Shown: positions 34,960 through 47,890, counted from the stretch's first letter. The stretch: 64,000 nt of DNA from Saussurea involucrata (GCA_033807775.1 CM066312.1:24773696-24837695), one strand, 5' to 3'. Program-made: numbers and translations. Notes: a model not told the origin generated them from the letters alone.

Positions 34960-35170
34960 GGATATCCATTAATCCGGATAACTTTCCGGATCGGATGGGT
35001 ATCTGGGTAGACCCATCTGGATTACCTCATTTGCATAAATAGCTTCCGGACACCCCATGTTCATTTATCCGGAAAATTCTCACAAAACTCCTAAACCCTC
35101 TCGCACTCTCTCTCTCGCTCGGACTCACTCAAATTCCTCGCCTTTCACTCGTTTTTCATCCCACAATCAG
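34960..35170 (+). promoter_or_regulatory. Putative promoter and first exon of ORF3 in element B
   Basis: CATAAATAG at 35034-35042 is a plausible TATA box. It is followed by a CT-rich exon (about 35065-35170) ending at CAATCAG|GTATGT, a good donor. Five CCGG motifs lie between 34966 and 35075. This resembles an ordinary plant core promoter and 5' UTR rather than a pol-ORF3 fusion. Prediction only. Confidence 0.5.
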
Positions 35171-35877
35171 GTATGTTGTTCTAATATCACTCTCGATCGT
35201 TATTAGTTACGTTTCACGCACTCAGATGCACAACTCGACCATCGATTTGGTCAATTGAATGAGTCCGAAAACCCCTTATGGGTTTCTTCGATTTCGTGTC
35301 TATTCGTTGCGGTATAGGCAGTATTTGTTAAGTATGTATGCTTCTCTGAGTTAATCGCCTCTACCTGATTAGTTTAGTACATGGTTGGAACTCTATTTTG
35401 GTCGATTGGTGATTTTGCATATCGTCCGAAAACATTCATTGTGTCCGGACACGTTCAACATTAAGAGGTTTTGTCCGGTACCATGCTTGCACTAGATATT
35501 TTATCCGGACTCACTCATCATCCGGAAACCCTAGTTGTCCGGAAGCCTAAGGGTTTTCGGTAAGTTCAACTACCGGATAGATAGTGTGTCTGGACTCCAA
35601 ATTTTCTGGAATCCTCTATCATCCGGAAACCATGTTTTTCCGGAATCTCATTTTTGTCCGGGATGTCAATTTTTCCGGAAACCTCTGTTGTCCGGGAACC
35701 TGTTGTCCGGATACTTTGGTTTGTCCGGAAAGTTTGGATTTCTATTCTTTTGTCCGGATACCTCTGAGTTTGTCAGTTATGTACCTATGTTTTGTCACTG
35801 CCAGTCCTCAATTAGTCTCTGATTGAGCCTATTATTGCAAAGGTACGCACCGACACTTGTTCATCCGCCTTGATTAC

Positions 35878-37126
35878 TGTTAATGCCAAAAATCGCACCA
35901 AAGGGATAACTTAAGGTCGATGTGGACTTTTAACAACTAAAGAAACGTATCTCAAGCCAAATAACACAATTGCGAGGAAAAAGTAAAAGAGACAAGAGAT
36001 TTGGTGACGTGGAAAACCCCAAAATGAGGGAAAAAACCGCGGTCGACTCTGTGAGAGTCGACAGTGCACTATGGTCGCCAAACAGGGGCGATGTCCTTGT
36101 GTTTCGGGTGTCGATCGTACAGAGATTACAATACAAGTGAAGGAAAGACTTCGAAATGTAAAGTAACAAGTGTTTTCTAATGTAAAACAGTGTGTGTCGT
36201 GTGTTTAAACTGTGTGTCGTGCGCTGATGTCGTGCGTCGAGAGCGATTCTTCTGAGAGCGATTTCTGTGCTTCAAGTGTTCTTTCGAGTTCGAGTGTTTG
36301 TGTCTATTGTTCGATGTCCCTTGAACTGAGGATTGAGCTTGGAATTTATAGTCTCCAGGCGCTTTAATTGGCTCCTTAATTACTTCGATAACTGTCGTAA
36401 CGGACGTCGTGTTTTGTTTTGTTAATGGCTGGTCTTGTAACCGCTGCCGATATTAAATGCGCTTTGATGATTGGCTTTCTAACCGCTGTCGAGTCTTTAA
36501 TGTCATTAAGAGCTCGACCGTTATTGACCGTTGTACCATAATGGCTTGTAGACCTGCATTAATGAACAAAAGAAATGGCTGTCGGCCATTGATGGTTAGT
36601 GTAATCGTAAGACCATCTTAAGTTCTGGACGTCGGTCTTATGGAGCATACGACCGTCGCCGACATACAAGATCATGTATATGACTGTGAACGTCTTGTAA
36701 GACCTTATTTTAATATAAGAATAGTCTTATGACAATGTCGTAATACCAGGTCGCAGGACCAGGATGATATAAGATTGACGACAGGAGACTGTTGACGTAA
36801 GACCAACGAGTTGTAACTGGCGACACGTAACTGGCGACATAAGACTAGTGACGAGTGACGAGTGACGTGCGATGCATGGATGGCGACAGGTGTGACATGC
36901 AATGCGTGTCGAGCGACCATGAGATGTAAAGTCACTATCCTGAGTGATTATTGACACAGGATGTCGTTTAATAACCAACTATCGTATGTCGGGGATATGG
37001 AAATAATGGGTATTACCCTTGTCGATCGGGGGTATGACTTTTGTAGATATTAGGGTAATCAAGGTCGACGGGTCATGTCGAGGGAATTTCCCAAGTCGGT
37101 CGAGGGTGTGATTTTTTACCCAAACA
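35878..37126 (-). repeat. 3' LTR of element D
   Basis: Partner of 48437-49677. TATAAATT on the minus strand at 36350-36343 is a probable TATA box. Confidence 0.93.
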
Positions 37127-37140
37127 GTTAGCCCCCCGAG
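37127..37140 (-). other. Polypurine tract of element D
   Basis: Minus strand CTCGGGGGGCTAAC abuts the 3' LTR. Confidence 0.7.
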
Positions 37141-37504
37141 ATTTGAATTTCAAAGCCATTTGAATTTCAGATCTCGTATCAAAGTAAAAGGTGTTTATAC
37201 GAAGACGTGTCACTTTTGCAAAGAAAATCGACTTGGTTAGCTAAAATCGTAAGTCCAGTCGATGGTGTTTAAGTAAGTTGCGACGATCGAATGATGACTT
37301 TTAATGCGCAAGATACTTATGGTGTTCATCTGACGGTCGTAAGACGACCTTAAAACGTAAGGAACTGGCGGTGATCGTAAGACGATCTTTATCAAAATGA
37401 GACGTATGGGTCAGGAGTCAATCGTAAGACGATTGGTCCGAAATAAAGCTTGGCGGAGATCATAAGATGATCGAACCAAGATAAAATTTACGGATCTTGT
37501 GATA

Positions 37505-37805
37505 CAGTCGATAAAGACTTATGTTCTAGCGTTTCGAGCCGATACGGTCATTATAGACTTTTGATCTGGCGTTTAGAGCCGATATGGTCGTTATAAACCA
37601 ATGATCTGGCGTTCCGAGCCGATACTGTCGTTATAGACTTGTGATCTGGCGTTTAGAGCCGATATGGTCGTTAAAGACCTATGATCTGGCGTTCGAGCCG
37701 ATATAGTCGTTAGAGACCTATGATCTGGAATTCCGAGCCGATACGGTCGTTAGAGACCTATGATCTGGCGTTCCGAGCCGATACGGTCGTTAGAGACCTA
37801 TGTTA
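37505..37805. repeat. 40-bp minisatellite in element D
   Basis: About seven and a half units on the theme GATCTGGCGTTCCGAGCCGA / TACGGTCGTTAGAGACCTAT (40 bp), with substitutions and one short unit. Confidence 0.9.
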
Positions 37806-38342
37806 TGTTGTGTAAGTTTTGCTTTAGCGATAATCGGTAAAAAAATTTACCTTTCTATTGAACCTGAGTATTATGTCGACTCATACATGTCATGGACAAA
37901 TGTAACGTCAACTGTAAAAATTCATTGAGTACAAAAATGAACAAGAATTCGTGCGACTTGGGCATCCATTGTAATACAACGATTAGAACGTAAGTCATAA
38001 GACTTTTTGAATCGCATAAGCAAACATAAGCGCATGCGATCAAAGCATTCATTCAGAACATGAAATTTTTCTAAGTTAAAGAACTTAGCTTGGGGGGTCG
38101 CTAGACCTTACGATCGTGTGATTTGATCATACGATGAACTTGAATCATGTGTTCCTGTAGTTATACAATCAAGTCGTCTAATAAAACTGATTTTTATACC
38201 GCACGATTCTACTGAAGTCGTATGATAGACTTAGTAACTTATGTCGTGCGATCCTGCGATAAATCAATGTCAGAGGTTGGTCGTTGGCTAGCCAACGGCC
38301 CTCCGATGCTTAAGTCAGTAATCGTCGTGATGAATAAAAACT
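37806..38342. other. Non-coding 3' region of element D
   Basis: No open frame; rich in CGTAAG/GTCGTAAGAC-like words seen throughout element D. Bounded right by the insertion of element F. Confidence 0.5.
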
Positions 38343-39225
38343 TGTTGGGATTTTATGTTCAAAAAACCCGGTTTCAAAAACCATAAGAGATAAAAATAAT
38401 TACGCAACGGGAGCAAAAATTTGAACAAAACATAAAACCATTTTATTCCCACCAAGGATATTGTTACATGCATGAAAAGATAAATAAAAGATATAGCAAA
38501 AAAGGTTCAAGATTACAACCTTTGTAGTCCTTTGGTTCCTCACGGGAGGTTGGATGTTGGTGATGAATGTAGAACCCAAAAGAGAGCTCCTCTAGCGGTA
38601 TCCACCACAAGCAACGACACCTTCCGGAATGCTAGTTCCTCTTCTTTGATAATGCAAGATTTGAGCTTCGTATCCAAGACTACAAGAGAATGGATAGCAA
38701 AGGGAACACCAAAACCACCACCCTTGGTGGTTTCGGCCGAAAGGAGATGAGAGGGAGAGAGGGAGAGCCAAAAATGAAAGTGTCATATTTTTTTATCATC
38801 TCTTTCTCTTTACTTAAAGTCAAGAGACAAGACTTACACATGGCAATTTCTATTGGACCACAAAAGGGTCCAATGAGGTTTAAGCCTCCCATGCATAATT
38901 CCACTTATGCCTCCTCTAGTTTAAATTTGTTAAAATCTTTATTTTAACTATTTAAACTTACTACATATAGTCCCTACTTTTAACTTCTAGTTAAATATGA
39001 ACTCATCTTATTTTAATAAATAAGAAACTTTCATTTGCATCTAATATTATGAATTATATTCAATAATATAATTAATAATATTTATCAAAAATAATAATAT
39101 TTATCAAGAATCAAATTCTTATAAATATTAATTCGGTGTCTACTTGTTGTTCGGTGCGACCCTATAGGATCATATATTACCGGTAATATCATTTTATAAT
39201 CATTCTTGAGCATATTGAACCAACA
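38343..39225 (-). repeat. 3' LTR of element F
   Basis: Partner of 46279-47162. Contains a perfect hairpin ATTGGACC-7 nt-GGTCCAAT (38852-38874). Confidence 0.92.
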
Positions 39226-39240
39226 ATCTCCCACTTGCTC
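39226..39240 (-). other. Polypurine tract of element F
   Basis: Minus strand GAGCAAGTGGGAGAT abuts the 3' LTR. Confidence 0.75.
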
Positions 39241-41305
39241 AAGATTGTATTATAGAATAATATAGACAGTGGTGGACGTCTAGCAACATCTCACTGCCCC
39301 CAGCAACGTATGACTGTAAGTGCCATTCAACAACATCCAATTCCCACGAGCTCATAGCTTCAATTGATGTATTAGGTGTGGTATCAGTTATCCCTTTGTT
39401 TGGACATCATGTTGAAGATGAGACATGGATCACTATCATTCTCATCTATTGTTCAACTTTTGGTAAGGCGCCTTAGATGTCTCACTCTTAACTTAGAGAA
39501 ACAAATCCCATCTTGACTACATACGCCTCTCATGCAGTTCATGCCATGCCCAATAATGGCCTTTATAGCTGCCTTTTTCAAGAACAACGATTAACCATAT
39601 CAAAGCATAACACTCCCTACATTTGAGTCCCAAATATGTATCTCAGGTCGAAGGATACAAAGATACTACCTTTATTCAAGAATCACTTGTGACTACGATC
39701 CATGAAGTGATCTTGAAGCGGGTCAGGTCCAATACTTGTTCCCTAACACGTACCTATGAACTTGGTTGCAACACTTTACCACTTTTACTCTTAAAAGTCA
39801 ACCAATCCAATTCATATTAGTCTTACTTCATAGTTGCTCCCACAACTATGATCGACTATGGACATTTTGAATAACTAATTTATTCAAGGATTTAAACATG
39901 CTAATATAGAACACAACGAGTATGAAAAGATCATATCCTATATATCTAAATAAATACTATACTTGTTGCTTAACCTGTTCCAATATCCAAATACTAAATT
40001 CAAATCAAATCCCATCACTAGAATAACGAAGTCCTAAAGCTCAAACATGACCCTTCAAGTTTAGCTTATATAAGGAGCTTCATGAATGGGTTCATCCAGA
40101 AACTCGATTTGTGTAAACTCTGTGAACACTAACATCTCCATTTTTAACTTTATTCTAAATATAGTTAAATGTCTGGAGTAGATACTTGGTACTCTGATGT
40201 GAGATAGGGTCCTTTAGCTTGCGTAATGGCACCCATATTCTCACAAAGGATTTCTAGATGATCCTGAATGGGAGGCATCTACCTAGCTTTTCAATGAACT
40301 CTTTCATCCAAGCATCTTTCTTTTCTAAAGCAGCAATGTATTCTTATTTTGTAGTGTATTATGCAACTTTTACCTTCGCCTTGAACCTTTTCAAAACGAA
40401 CTAGTTCTTCATTCACAATGAAGACATTTCCCTTTTGTGATTGAGAACCTTCTCAATCTTTATGGAAGCTATCATTAGTGCAGCATTTTGCTATGATCTT
40501 CTTCCATCCCTCAGTTAAAGAATACTTCCTTGGTTCTTCATAAGTACCTTAAATTGTTCTATGCAATCATCCAATGACATTCCCTCGTATTTTGTTGGTA
40601 TCTCCTTCTAATGCTCTAAAGCATTATGATACATTCGATCTAGTGCATATCATGACATATATGATAGATCCAATTGCCGAAGCATATGGAACACCAATCA
40701 TTTTATCTAGCTCAGCCTTTATGCTAGAACATTGAGATATGTTCAAAATGGTGTGTTATCTTACTTGCAAGAAACTACCTTTAGAGCCTTGCATCTTGAA
40801 CCTTTCAAGATCATGTCTACTTATGCACTATGACTTAAAATTATCAGTCGTCTTGATCCAATCTTTAAAGATCTCTATTTCAAGAATAAAATTAGCCTTT
40901 TCTAAGTCCTTTATTAAGGAAATACTGCCCGAGCAAAAAAACATGATGTTTTGCTAAGTCGGAAAGTTAATTTCCAAATACTAGTATGTCTTGCACATAC
41001 AAGATTAGGAATTTTACTGCGCTCCCACTAGTTTTAGTAAATGCATGAGTCATTTTATATTTTGATGAAAATTAAACTTTTAATTTTCTTGTCAAAATGA
41101 AGACCTCTGCTTTGTGATACTTGTACTGATCCATGAATGGATTGTATCTCAGTGTTCATGACTCTAAGCCACTTACCAGATTCAGAATCTGACATAGCAC
41201 TTTAGTAGTTGATGGGCTTGCTAGAAACCTATCATACGTCATTCTTCATGATAAATCGATATTTCTCGGGTTTCTGAATGATTCAACTAGATTTGCGAAC
41301 ACTTG
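39241..41305 (-). pseudogene. RNase H and RT traces of element F pol
   Basis: No frame survives, but DNA-level similarity to the element G pol is visible: around 40640-40700 the GCATATCATGACATATATGA / CCGAAGCATATGGAAC words parallel 12410-12470 of G (RT end), and 40305-40380 parallels the G RNase H segment near 12063-12140. The 39241-40200 part corresponds to the 3' untranslated region of G. Decay is much greater than in G. Confidence 0.6.
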
Positions 41306-42344
41306 GGGGCGTTTGGTTCGCAGAATGTTTTTGGATGGAATGGAATCTGTCAAAGGAATTTGACTTTGAAGGAATTGGAATGGAATGTTGTCAGGTTTGA
41401 CCAGCTGTTTGGTTGACAGAATTGGAATGGAATATGTTAAAAGAATTGGAATCTGTCTGTTTGGTTCACAGAATGTAGCTTTGGAATTGGAATGAAATTT
41501 GGTTAAATGACCAAAATACCCTTTTGTTAATTTTAATTGTTTTTTTTCAAAAAAAAAACGTTTTAATAATATCAGGAACGAACTCTGTCAATTTAAAAGA
41601 AATTAAAACAAAAAGATAAATATTTTAGAATGGATATATAAAAAATTTTGTGTGAGAAAAGAATTTTATTAGATTTAAGTATAACATAAATCATATAAAT
41701 TAAGGAGCTTTCAAAGAAATTATCAATAGCCATGGAAAAAAAGGGGGCTTTCAAACCCTAATCCAGATTCCCATTAAGAGATTCCACTCCATAGACACGA
41801 ACGATTCCACTCCCTGGTGAAGAAAGAGACCACACAGGTTACGATTCTTTCATCTGATCATCTGATTCATCTCCATTCTCCATTCTCTGTTTCAGTTTTG
41901 ACGATTCTCATCCCTAATTCTTGATTTCTTTCACGGTTTCACCATTTTAGGGTCGAATCGAAGGTCGAAGGTCTAAGGCGACGATGGAGAGAAAACGAGG
42001 AAGAACCTTGCGACCCTGTGTGACGATGGAGAGAAGACGAGAGTGGAACCCTGTGTGGCTGTGTGCGACGATGGAGAGAAAACGAGAGTGTGGGATGGAG
42101 GCTGATAATAGATAAATTAGGGCTAAGGGTAGTTTTGGAAATAACAAAATGTTCAAATTCCATTCCTTGAAATACCATGGTTAAGGGAAGGAATGAAATA
42201 TGGCTTCAAAATGGAATTTAATGGAATTTTTAAGATTCCATTTCCTCAAAAGATTGAACCAAACGTCGGAATGGAATCTGGTCAAAGGAATTTGACATTC
42301 CAATTCCACCAGATTCCACCAGAATCTGTGAACCAAACAGCCCC
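41306..42344. mobile_element. Terminal-inverted-repeat element (PIF/Harbinger-like MITE)
   Basis: 1039 bp with imperfect terminal inverted repeats (GGGGCGTTTGGTTCGCAGA left; right end reverse-complements to GGGGCTGTTTGGTTCACAGA) and a TTG direct repeat on both sides (41303-41305, 42345-42347). Sub-terminal GGAATGGAAT repeats and an internal tandem repeat based on GACGATGGAGAGAAAACGAG (about 41980-42090) are present. No transposase. The 3-bp duplication suggests PIF/Harbinger; the superfamily is inferred. Confidence 0.75.
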
Positions 42345-43764
42345 TTGGTGTTTTTACTAAGTTTTGATCAATCAAATTGTTCAGTTTCAACAACCTTTGT
42401 TTGATAACTAGTGCCAACCAATAAGTGCATTAGGTTATGCGGTTCTTGATTCCCTTCAAGTTCCTTAAATCTCCCATTTGCCTTGCCCATTAAAAAAAAC
42501 TTGTTTTTCTAAGAACTTGGCTTTGGAACAATAAACAGTTTTATTGTTTGTGGGATTGTAGAATCGATATATAAGACAATTTATATTATAATCTACAATA
42601 TATGCATTTGGTAGATTTTAAGTTGAGTTTACTTGAAGCTTATTGTCTTACATGAGCTTCATAAAACCCATACCTTTAACTAAGACTAAGGATGAAAAAC
42701 TTTCATACGAAATCTTATAAGGTATCTTGTCTACCTTTTGGTTGGTGTCATAAAGTACGGTTTACTTTAACTAGGGCAGAAATCTGAATTGATATAGGAA
42801 TAGTACTTCTACTCATAGAGCAAACCATATTTAATAAGGTTCGGTTCATCCTTTCGGATGTACACAATTTCTATGATGATCCAAGAGTTCTTGGTTTAGT
42901 TACTATCCTCATATATTAGAAAAGACTTTAATGGTCCTGCTGAGTTGTTTTCTTAATCTTCACTTTGAAACAGTTTGAATCATATCAAATGCTTCATGCT
43001 TATGTTTCATAAACATAACTTCAACGTTTGAAATCGCAAGTGAAGACTTTGTATTACCTATCACCATGTCTAGACTTGGTTTTGAAAAACCACATACATC
43101 AACATGTATCAATTCTAACAAAACCTTTTCCTCCTTTTTCTAAAAAGAAGCTATATTCAACTTATCAAGATCGCATATATTAAAAGAAAATATTTATATT
43201 CAGTTTCAAAATACCACAATTTTGAAAATTTAGACATGCGTTCAAAGTTTACTTGATTAAGTTGATTATTTTATGTGTAGACATGATTCAACCCATATTT
43301 GAGTCTTATGGTGTTTATATAGAACCATGTTTTAGAAAGCTCTTGAGATTCACTTTATTATTCAATTAATAGGACTAGTTCTCGAAATGGAATAATTCAT
43401 TTTGAATATGAATATAATCGTTTCCAAAACGGTTAAGTGAATTTCACTCAATCAATAAACACGTGACTGAATAATAATTTAGTCAAACTAAATTCAAATA
43501 TTGTTCGAAACAAACATTGTTTAATAATACAAGCCAAATGGTTTCAAAATAAAATCTCTTATAAGCTTGGTATGCAATCTTGCTTCCTTGCTTATATGGA
43601 TCGCCATTTTGCTTCTTATTCAGTCACTTACCTTTCTTGATCATCGTAACATATTACAATAGTGAGTTCTACACTTAGTATCAAATACACAAGTGCAAGA
43701 TAGAAAGGTAAAAGTTCTATCTAAAATATAGATACCTGAAGGACTTTCCTTCGCTAGAAAACAT
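42345..43764 (-). pseudogene. Integrase region traces of element F pol
   Basis: No open frame. Short stretches parallel element G integrase DNA, for example the GGTTCATCCTTTCGGATGTA block near 42840 against 13920 in G, and the AAGAACTTGGCTTTGGAACA area against the VFLERELM region of G. Otherwise AT-rich decay. Confidence 0.5.
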
Positions 43765-44452
43765 TTATTTCTCAGAAGGGCAATCTCCTCTTCTATGACC
43801 AATGTTGCCACATTTATCATATGTAACTATTACCATGGGATGATTCCTTTCAGCAGTTTCTAGCATCGTATGCAATTCTGGGACAGAAATCTTCTCGAGG
43901 TCTATATTCAGATTCTCGAAAAAAACATCAAATGCTTTGGTCAGAGATTTGAGGATCACATTTACGGCTCTCCCATTGGAATAAGGATAGCCAAGTCTAT
44001 CCAAATAGTCAAGGTGCGTCCTCATTTTGTGAATATAAGAGCTTACATCTTGGCCTTCCTCCAACTTTGTCCTGTGAAATACCCCAATAGTATTGAAGCA
44101 TTCACGGACCATATACACTTGGTAATATTCCCGTAATCGATTTACCGTGTCAAATGCCCTCAGTGGAAACGTTTCCATTCTTTCTAGCAAGGATGGAACC
44201 ATGGTTTCGAGCATAGGACGTGATACATCGATTGAATTATCATTATGTTTCACTCAAGTATCGTGAGCTTCTATGGAGGTAAGAGGAGGTTCTTGAGAAT
44301 GAGGTACGATAAGTACGTATGATTTGTTTTCATGTCTGAGAACGTGTCTCAATTTTGAAACAAAAACGGGAAGTTATTAGTGGTTAACTTTTCTTCGTTA
44401 AGAAAAGCTCTCAGGGATTTGTCAATCGTAGTGTTTGCATTTTAGGCCATCT
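43765..44452 (-). pseudogene. gag of element F
   Basis: The presumed start is near 44452, with a stop two codons in; LRAFLNEEKLTTNNFPF matches the Copia gag start block seen in element G. The longest open part is 44253-43765 (162 aa): MLETMVPSLLERM, NRLREYYQVYMVRECFNTIG, YIHKMRTHLDYLDRLGYPY and a C-terminal knuckle YDKCGNIGHRRGDC, where the first Cys has become Tyr. Stops separate the two parts. It is the only readable gene remnant in element F. Confidence 0.85.
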
Positions 44453-46264
44453 ACAAAATTTAACAAAGTTAATATAGTATTTTCAATATTAATTTTTTTT
44501 AGCAAATTAATTACTCTTTTGTTTTCTAAAAAATTAATTTGCATATAATCTAGGATCCAACGTTGCAAAACAAATGAAACGGTTAGGTGACCTTTAACCC
44601 GTCCATTTAATCCAACAAGGTAGATAACGTTTATCGATTACATCAAATGTAATTCCTAGCGTTATGGGATCCTTAACAACTTGTTTGTTAATTGGCATGT
44701 TTGATCCCATCTGTGCCTTGGGTTTCTAATGCTTAGGCGACCTTTATCACAAAAGATTCTCAATCAAGTCATCCTACTTGAAACAACATGTGAAACTCAC
44801 ATCCATGCGGTTAGGTGACCTTTATCCCACAAAGACATAAGAATCACCTCATCCATCTCAAGACAATCCAAGTGGTTAGGTGACCTTTATCCCACAAGGG
44901 TGTCATAGTGACGTATTAAGTGTTTCTCAAAAGGACGGCATATGACTTGCGTTTATAAAAAGGGATTTTAGATGTATTACAATTCTAGTTTTGTAAACAT
45001 TTTAGTATCATGTGATTTTGCATGCATTCAATAATACATGGTATTTAAAAAAAACTTACTACTCATCAAATGGTTCCTATTTAATAAAATCTCTATTTTA
45101 CCAACTAATGATCATAATAAGAACCATTTATAGTCTTTTAATAAAACACTTTTATTATTAAGATTGAGTTTGTAAGAGTTTTGAAAACTCCATTTTAAAC
45201 TCTTCCATAAAATTTAAAATCTCAATTTTAGTCTTAAAACTCATAGTACCATATTATTGCATGCATCCAATAATCAAGGTACTCTTTTAAGAAAAATAAA
45301 CCATTTCTCAAAAAAGAATAAATTTAAAATCTCCATTTTAAATAATTTGGTTCAATTAAAATCCAATTTTAAAGTTACGTCATTTTTTTAAATAAACAAT
45401 TTATATAAAACGTATTTGAACCAATTTGCATGTTATCAATTTAAAATCTCCATTTTAAATATTGGTTGATATAAAATCTCTATTTTAAAACTTGGTTCAT
45501 TTAAAATCTAATTTTAAAATTTGTCGCTTCAACTTTAAACAATTTTTAAAATGCGCGTTTGAACCAATTTTATGTTCTTTACTAGCATGCAATATCCTAT
45601 ATTTTAACGCATCAAAAAGAACATAATCAACCATAAACATGCAAAAGAATGTGCATAAAACAAAGCCATTTCTAATGACATTTCTTGTGAGCCAAAACAA
45701 GAAATGCCAAGTCCATTCCTAAGGGACAAAAAATATAAAAAACTTCAAGCTCCCACTTGCTTTAGCATCTCCATGCAAACAAGACATCAAGCTCCATCTT
45801 CAAGCTCCATGTTGGCCTTCTTCTTGTTACATTTTATAAATAAATAAAAACTAGTTCTAACAACTAATCTAATACTTACAAAATGAACAAGAGAACATTA
45901 AATAATAAAACCTATTTACTATTACAAACCAACATGAATAATAATAAGAATTATAAACAAATTTAAAAGAACAACACAACAACCAACATATTGGTCCATG
46001 GCTTGTTTATGCACATACTTCTCATAAATAACATAAATAAAAATAAAATAAAACAACACTTTGTTTTTCTAAGGCAACCTTTATGTAACAAAAATGCATG
46101 TTAAAATTTTGTTACATAAAATATAAAATTTTCACAAAACAAGTTGCCAAAGAAGCCATGCATGAACTTTTCATACCAAAATGAAATTTTTACCCATGGC
46201 TTCCAAAAACCAAGTTTTATCCAAAAAAAAAAACTTATTTTTCTAATCATGCATTATAACCTAG
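44453..46264 (-). other. Long leader of element F
   Basis: About 1.8 kb without coding potential. It includes a repeated GGTTAGGTGACCTTTATCCC motif (44580-44900, about four occurrences) and shares the GGCATGTTTGATCCC block with the leader of element G. Confidence 0.65.
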
Positions 46265-46276
46265 GCTCTAATACCA
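46265..46276 (-). other. Primer-binding site of element F
   Basis: Minus strand TGGTATTAGAGC, one mismatch from the initiator tRNA-Met site, two bases from the 5' LTR. Confidence 0.85.
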
Positions 46277-46278
46277 CT

Positions 46279-47162
46279 TGTTGGGATTTTATGTTAAAAA
46301 AAACCGGTTTCAAAAACCATAAGAGATAAAAATAATTACGCAACCGAAGCAAAAATTTGAACAAAACATAAAACCATTTTATTCCCACCAAGGATCTTGT
46401 TACATGCATGAAAAGATAAATAAAATATATAGCAAAAAAGGTTCAAGATTACAACCTTTGTAGTCCTTTGGTTCCTCACGGGAGGTTGGATGTTGGTGAT
46501 GAATGTAGAACCCAAAAGAGAGCTCCTCTAGCGGTATCCACCACAAGCAACGACACCTTCCGGAATGCTAGTTCCTCTTCTTTGATGATGCAAGATTTGA
46601 GCTTCGTATCCAAGACTACAAGAGAATGGATAGCAAAAGGAACACCAAAACCACCACCCTTGGTGGTTTCGGCCGAAAGGAGAAGAGAGGGAGAGAGGGA
46701 GAGCCAAAAATGCAAGTGTCATATTTTTTTATCATCTCTTTCTCTTTACTTAAAGTCAAGAGACAAGACTTACACATGGCAATTTCTATTGGACCACAAA
46801 AGGGTCCAATGAGGTTTGAGCCTCCCATGCATAATTCCACTTATGCCCCCTTTAGTTTAAATTTGTTAAAATCTTTATTTTAACTATTTAAACTTACTAC
46901 ATATAGTCCCTACTTTTAACTTCTAGTTAAATATGAACTAATCTTATTTTAATAAATAAGAAACTTTCATTTGCATCTAATATTATGAATTATATTCAAT
47001 AATATAATTAATAATATTTATCAAGAAATAATAATATTTATCAAGAATCAAATTCTTATAAATATTAATTCGGTGTCTACTTGTTGTTCGGTGCGACCCT
47101 ATAGGATCATATATTACCGGTAATATCATTTTATAATCATTCTTGAGCATATAGAACCAACA
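46279..47162 (-). repeat. 5' LTR of element F
   Basis: 884 bp, about 98% identical to 38343-39225, with the same ATTGGACC/GGTCCAAT hairpin. Confidence 0.92.
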
Positions 47163-47189
47163 AAAATCGTATGAAAGAAGGAAAAGGAT

Positions 47190-47399
47190 TTAGAAGAAAA
47201 AGCTTTTCAGATGCGTTGCATTCCAGCTGCGTGGGATATTTCGACCGTCGAGGGTTTGGAGCCGATAGGCACCTTTACCCACGACTTCTGAGATACGATA
47301 AGGATCTTCCCACTTGGTGGAAAGTTTACCTGCAATAAGCTCTTGAGTGCTTTGGAACACTCGTCGGAGGACGTAATCGCCTTCTTGAAAGACTTTTGC
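47190..47399 (-). pseudogene. Integrase C-terminus of element D
   Basis: About 69 codons ending at TAA 47190. Conserved C-terminal Gypsy integrase blocks can be read: VFQEGDYVLRRVFQ, GKLSTKWEDPYRI, GKGAYRLQTLDG and IPRSWNATHLKSFF. The GKL..W.GPY / GAYRL / WNA.HLK pattern is that of Athila/TAT-type Gypsy integrases. Everything upstream (gag to the integrase core) is missing and replaced by tandem repeats. This fragment is what identifies element D as TAT-type Gypsy. Confidence 0.85.
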
Positions 47400-47419
47400 T
47401 TGTGATTATACGGTTAATC

Positions 47420-47890
47420 TTGCGACTTGCCTTTATTGGCAATCATGAGATTAAAATATGCGAGTCGTACTTATTGGCGACTTTTGCGTTTTGACATGCG
47501 TCTTACCATGACTGGTGATTGTGAGATTCAATGTACAAGTCATCTTTATTGACGACATATGTCATGACTAGCGATCGTGCGAGTCGCTTTTATTGGCGAC
47601 CAACAATTTTTAACCTGCGTTTGTCGTGACTGACGATCATAAGAAAATGTGAGTCATCTTTTACTGAGGACTATAAATTGCGACCTGCGTTTGCCTTGAC
47701 TGGCGATTGTAAAATATAAGTCGTCTCTTATCGACGATTACAAATTGCAACCTGCGTTTGCCATGACTGGCGATCGTAAGAAAAAACGTAAGTCGTCTTT
47801 TACTGACGAATATAAATTGAAACCTGCATTTGCCATGACTGGCAATCATAAGGTTAAAAATGTAAATCGTCTTTAATTGATGATTATAAA
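47420..47890. repeat. About 80-bp minisatellite in element D
   Basis: Five to six degenerate units containing AACCTGCGTTTGCCATGACT / GGCGATCGTAAG and AAGTCGTCTTTTACTGACGA. Confidence 0.8.

Larger units (their letters stand above)
38343..47162 (-). mobile_element. Element F: decayed Copia retrotransposon related to G
   Basis: LTRs 38343-39225 (883 bp) and 46279-47162 (884 bp), TGTTGGGAT...GAACCAACA. Flanks AAACT (38338-38342) and AAAAT (47163-47167) match at 4 of 5 positions. Minus-strand order is PBS, long leader, gag, pol traces, polypurine tract, parallel to element G. LTRs differ at about 17 sites by eye (about 98% identical), yet pol is reduced to scattered traces with no frame. It also carries a 1039-bp inverted-repeat element. 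Confidence 0.9.

Noticed and set aside
36705..36978. Repetitive His/Arg/Ser-rich minus-strand frames
   Set aside because: Produced by GACGAGTGACGAGTGACGTG-type simple repeats in the LTR of D; also present in the other LTR.
37505..37805. CRISPR-like array
   Set aside because: The 40-bp units are contiguous with no unique spacers, within a plant retroelement; a minisatellite.
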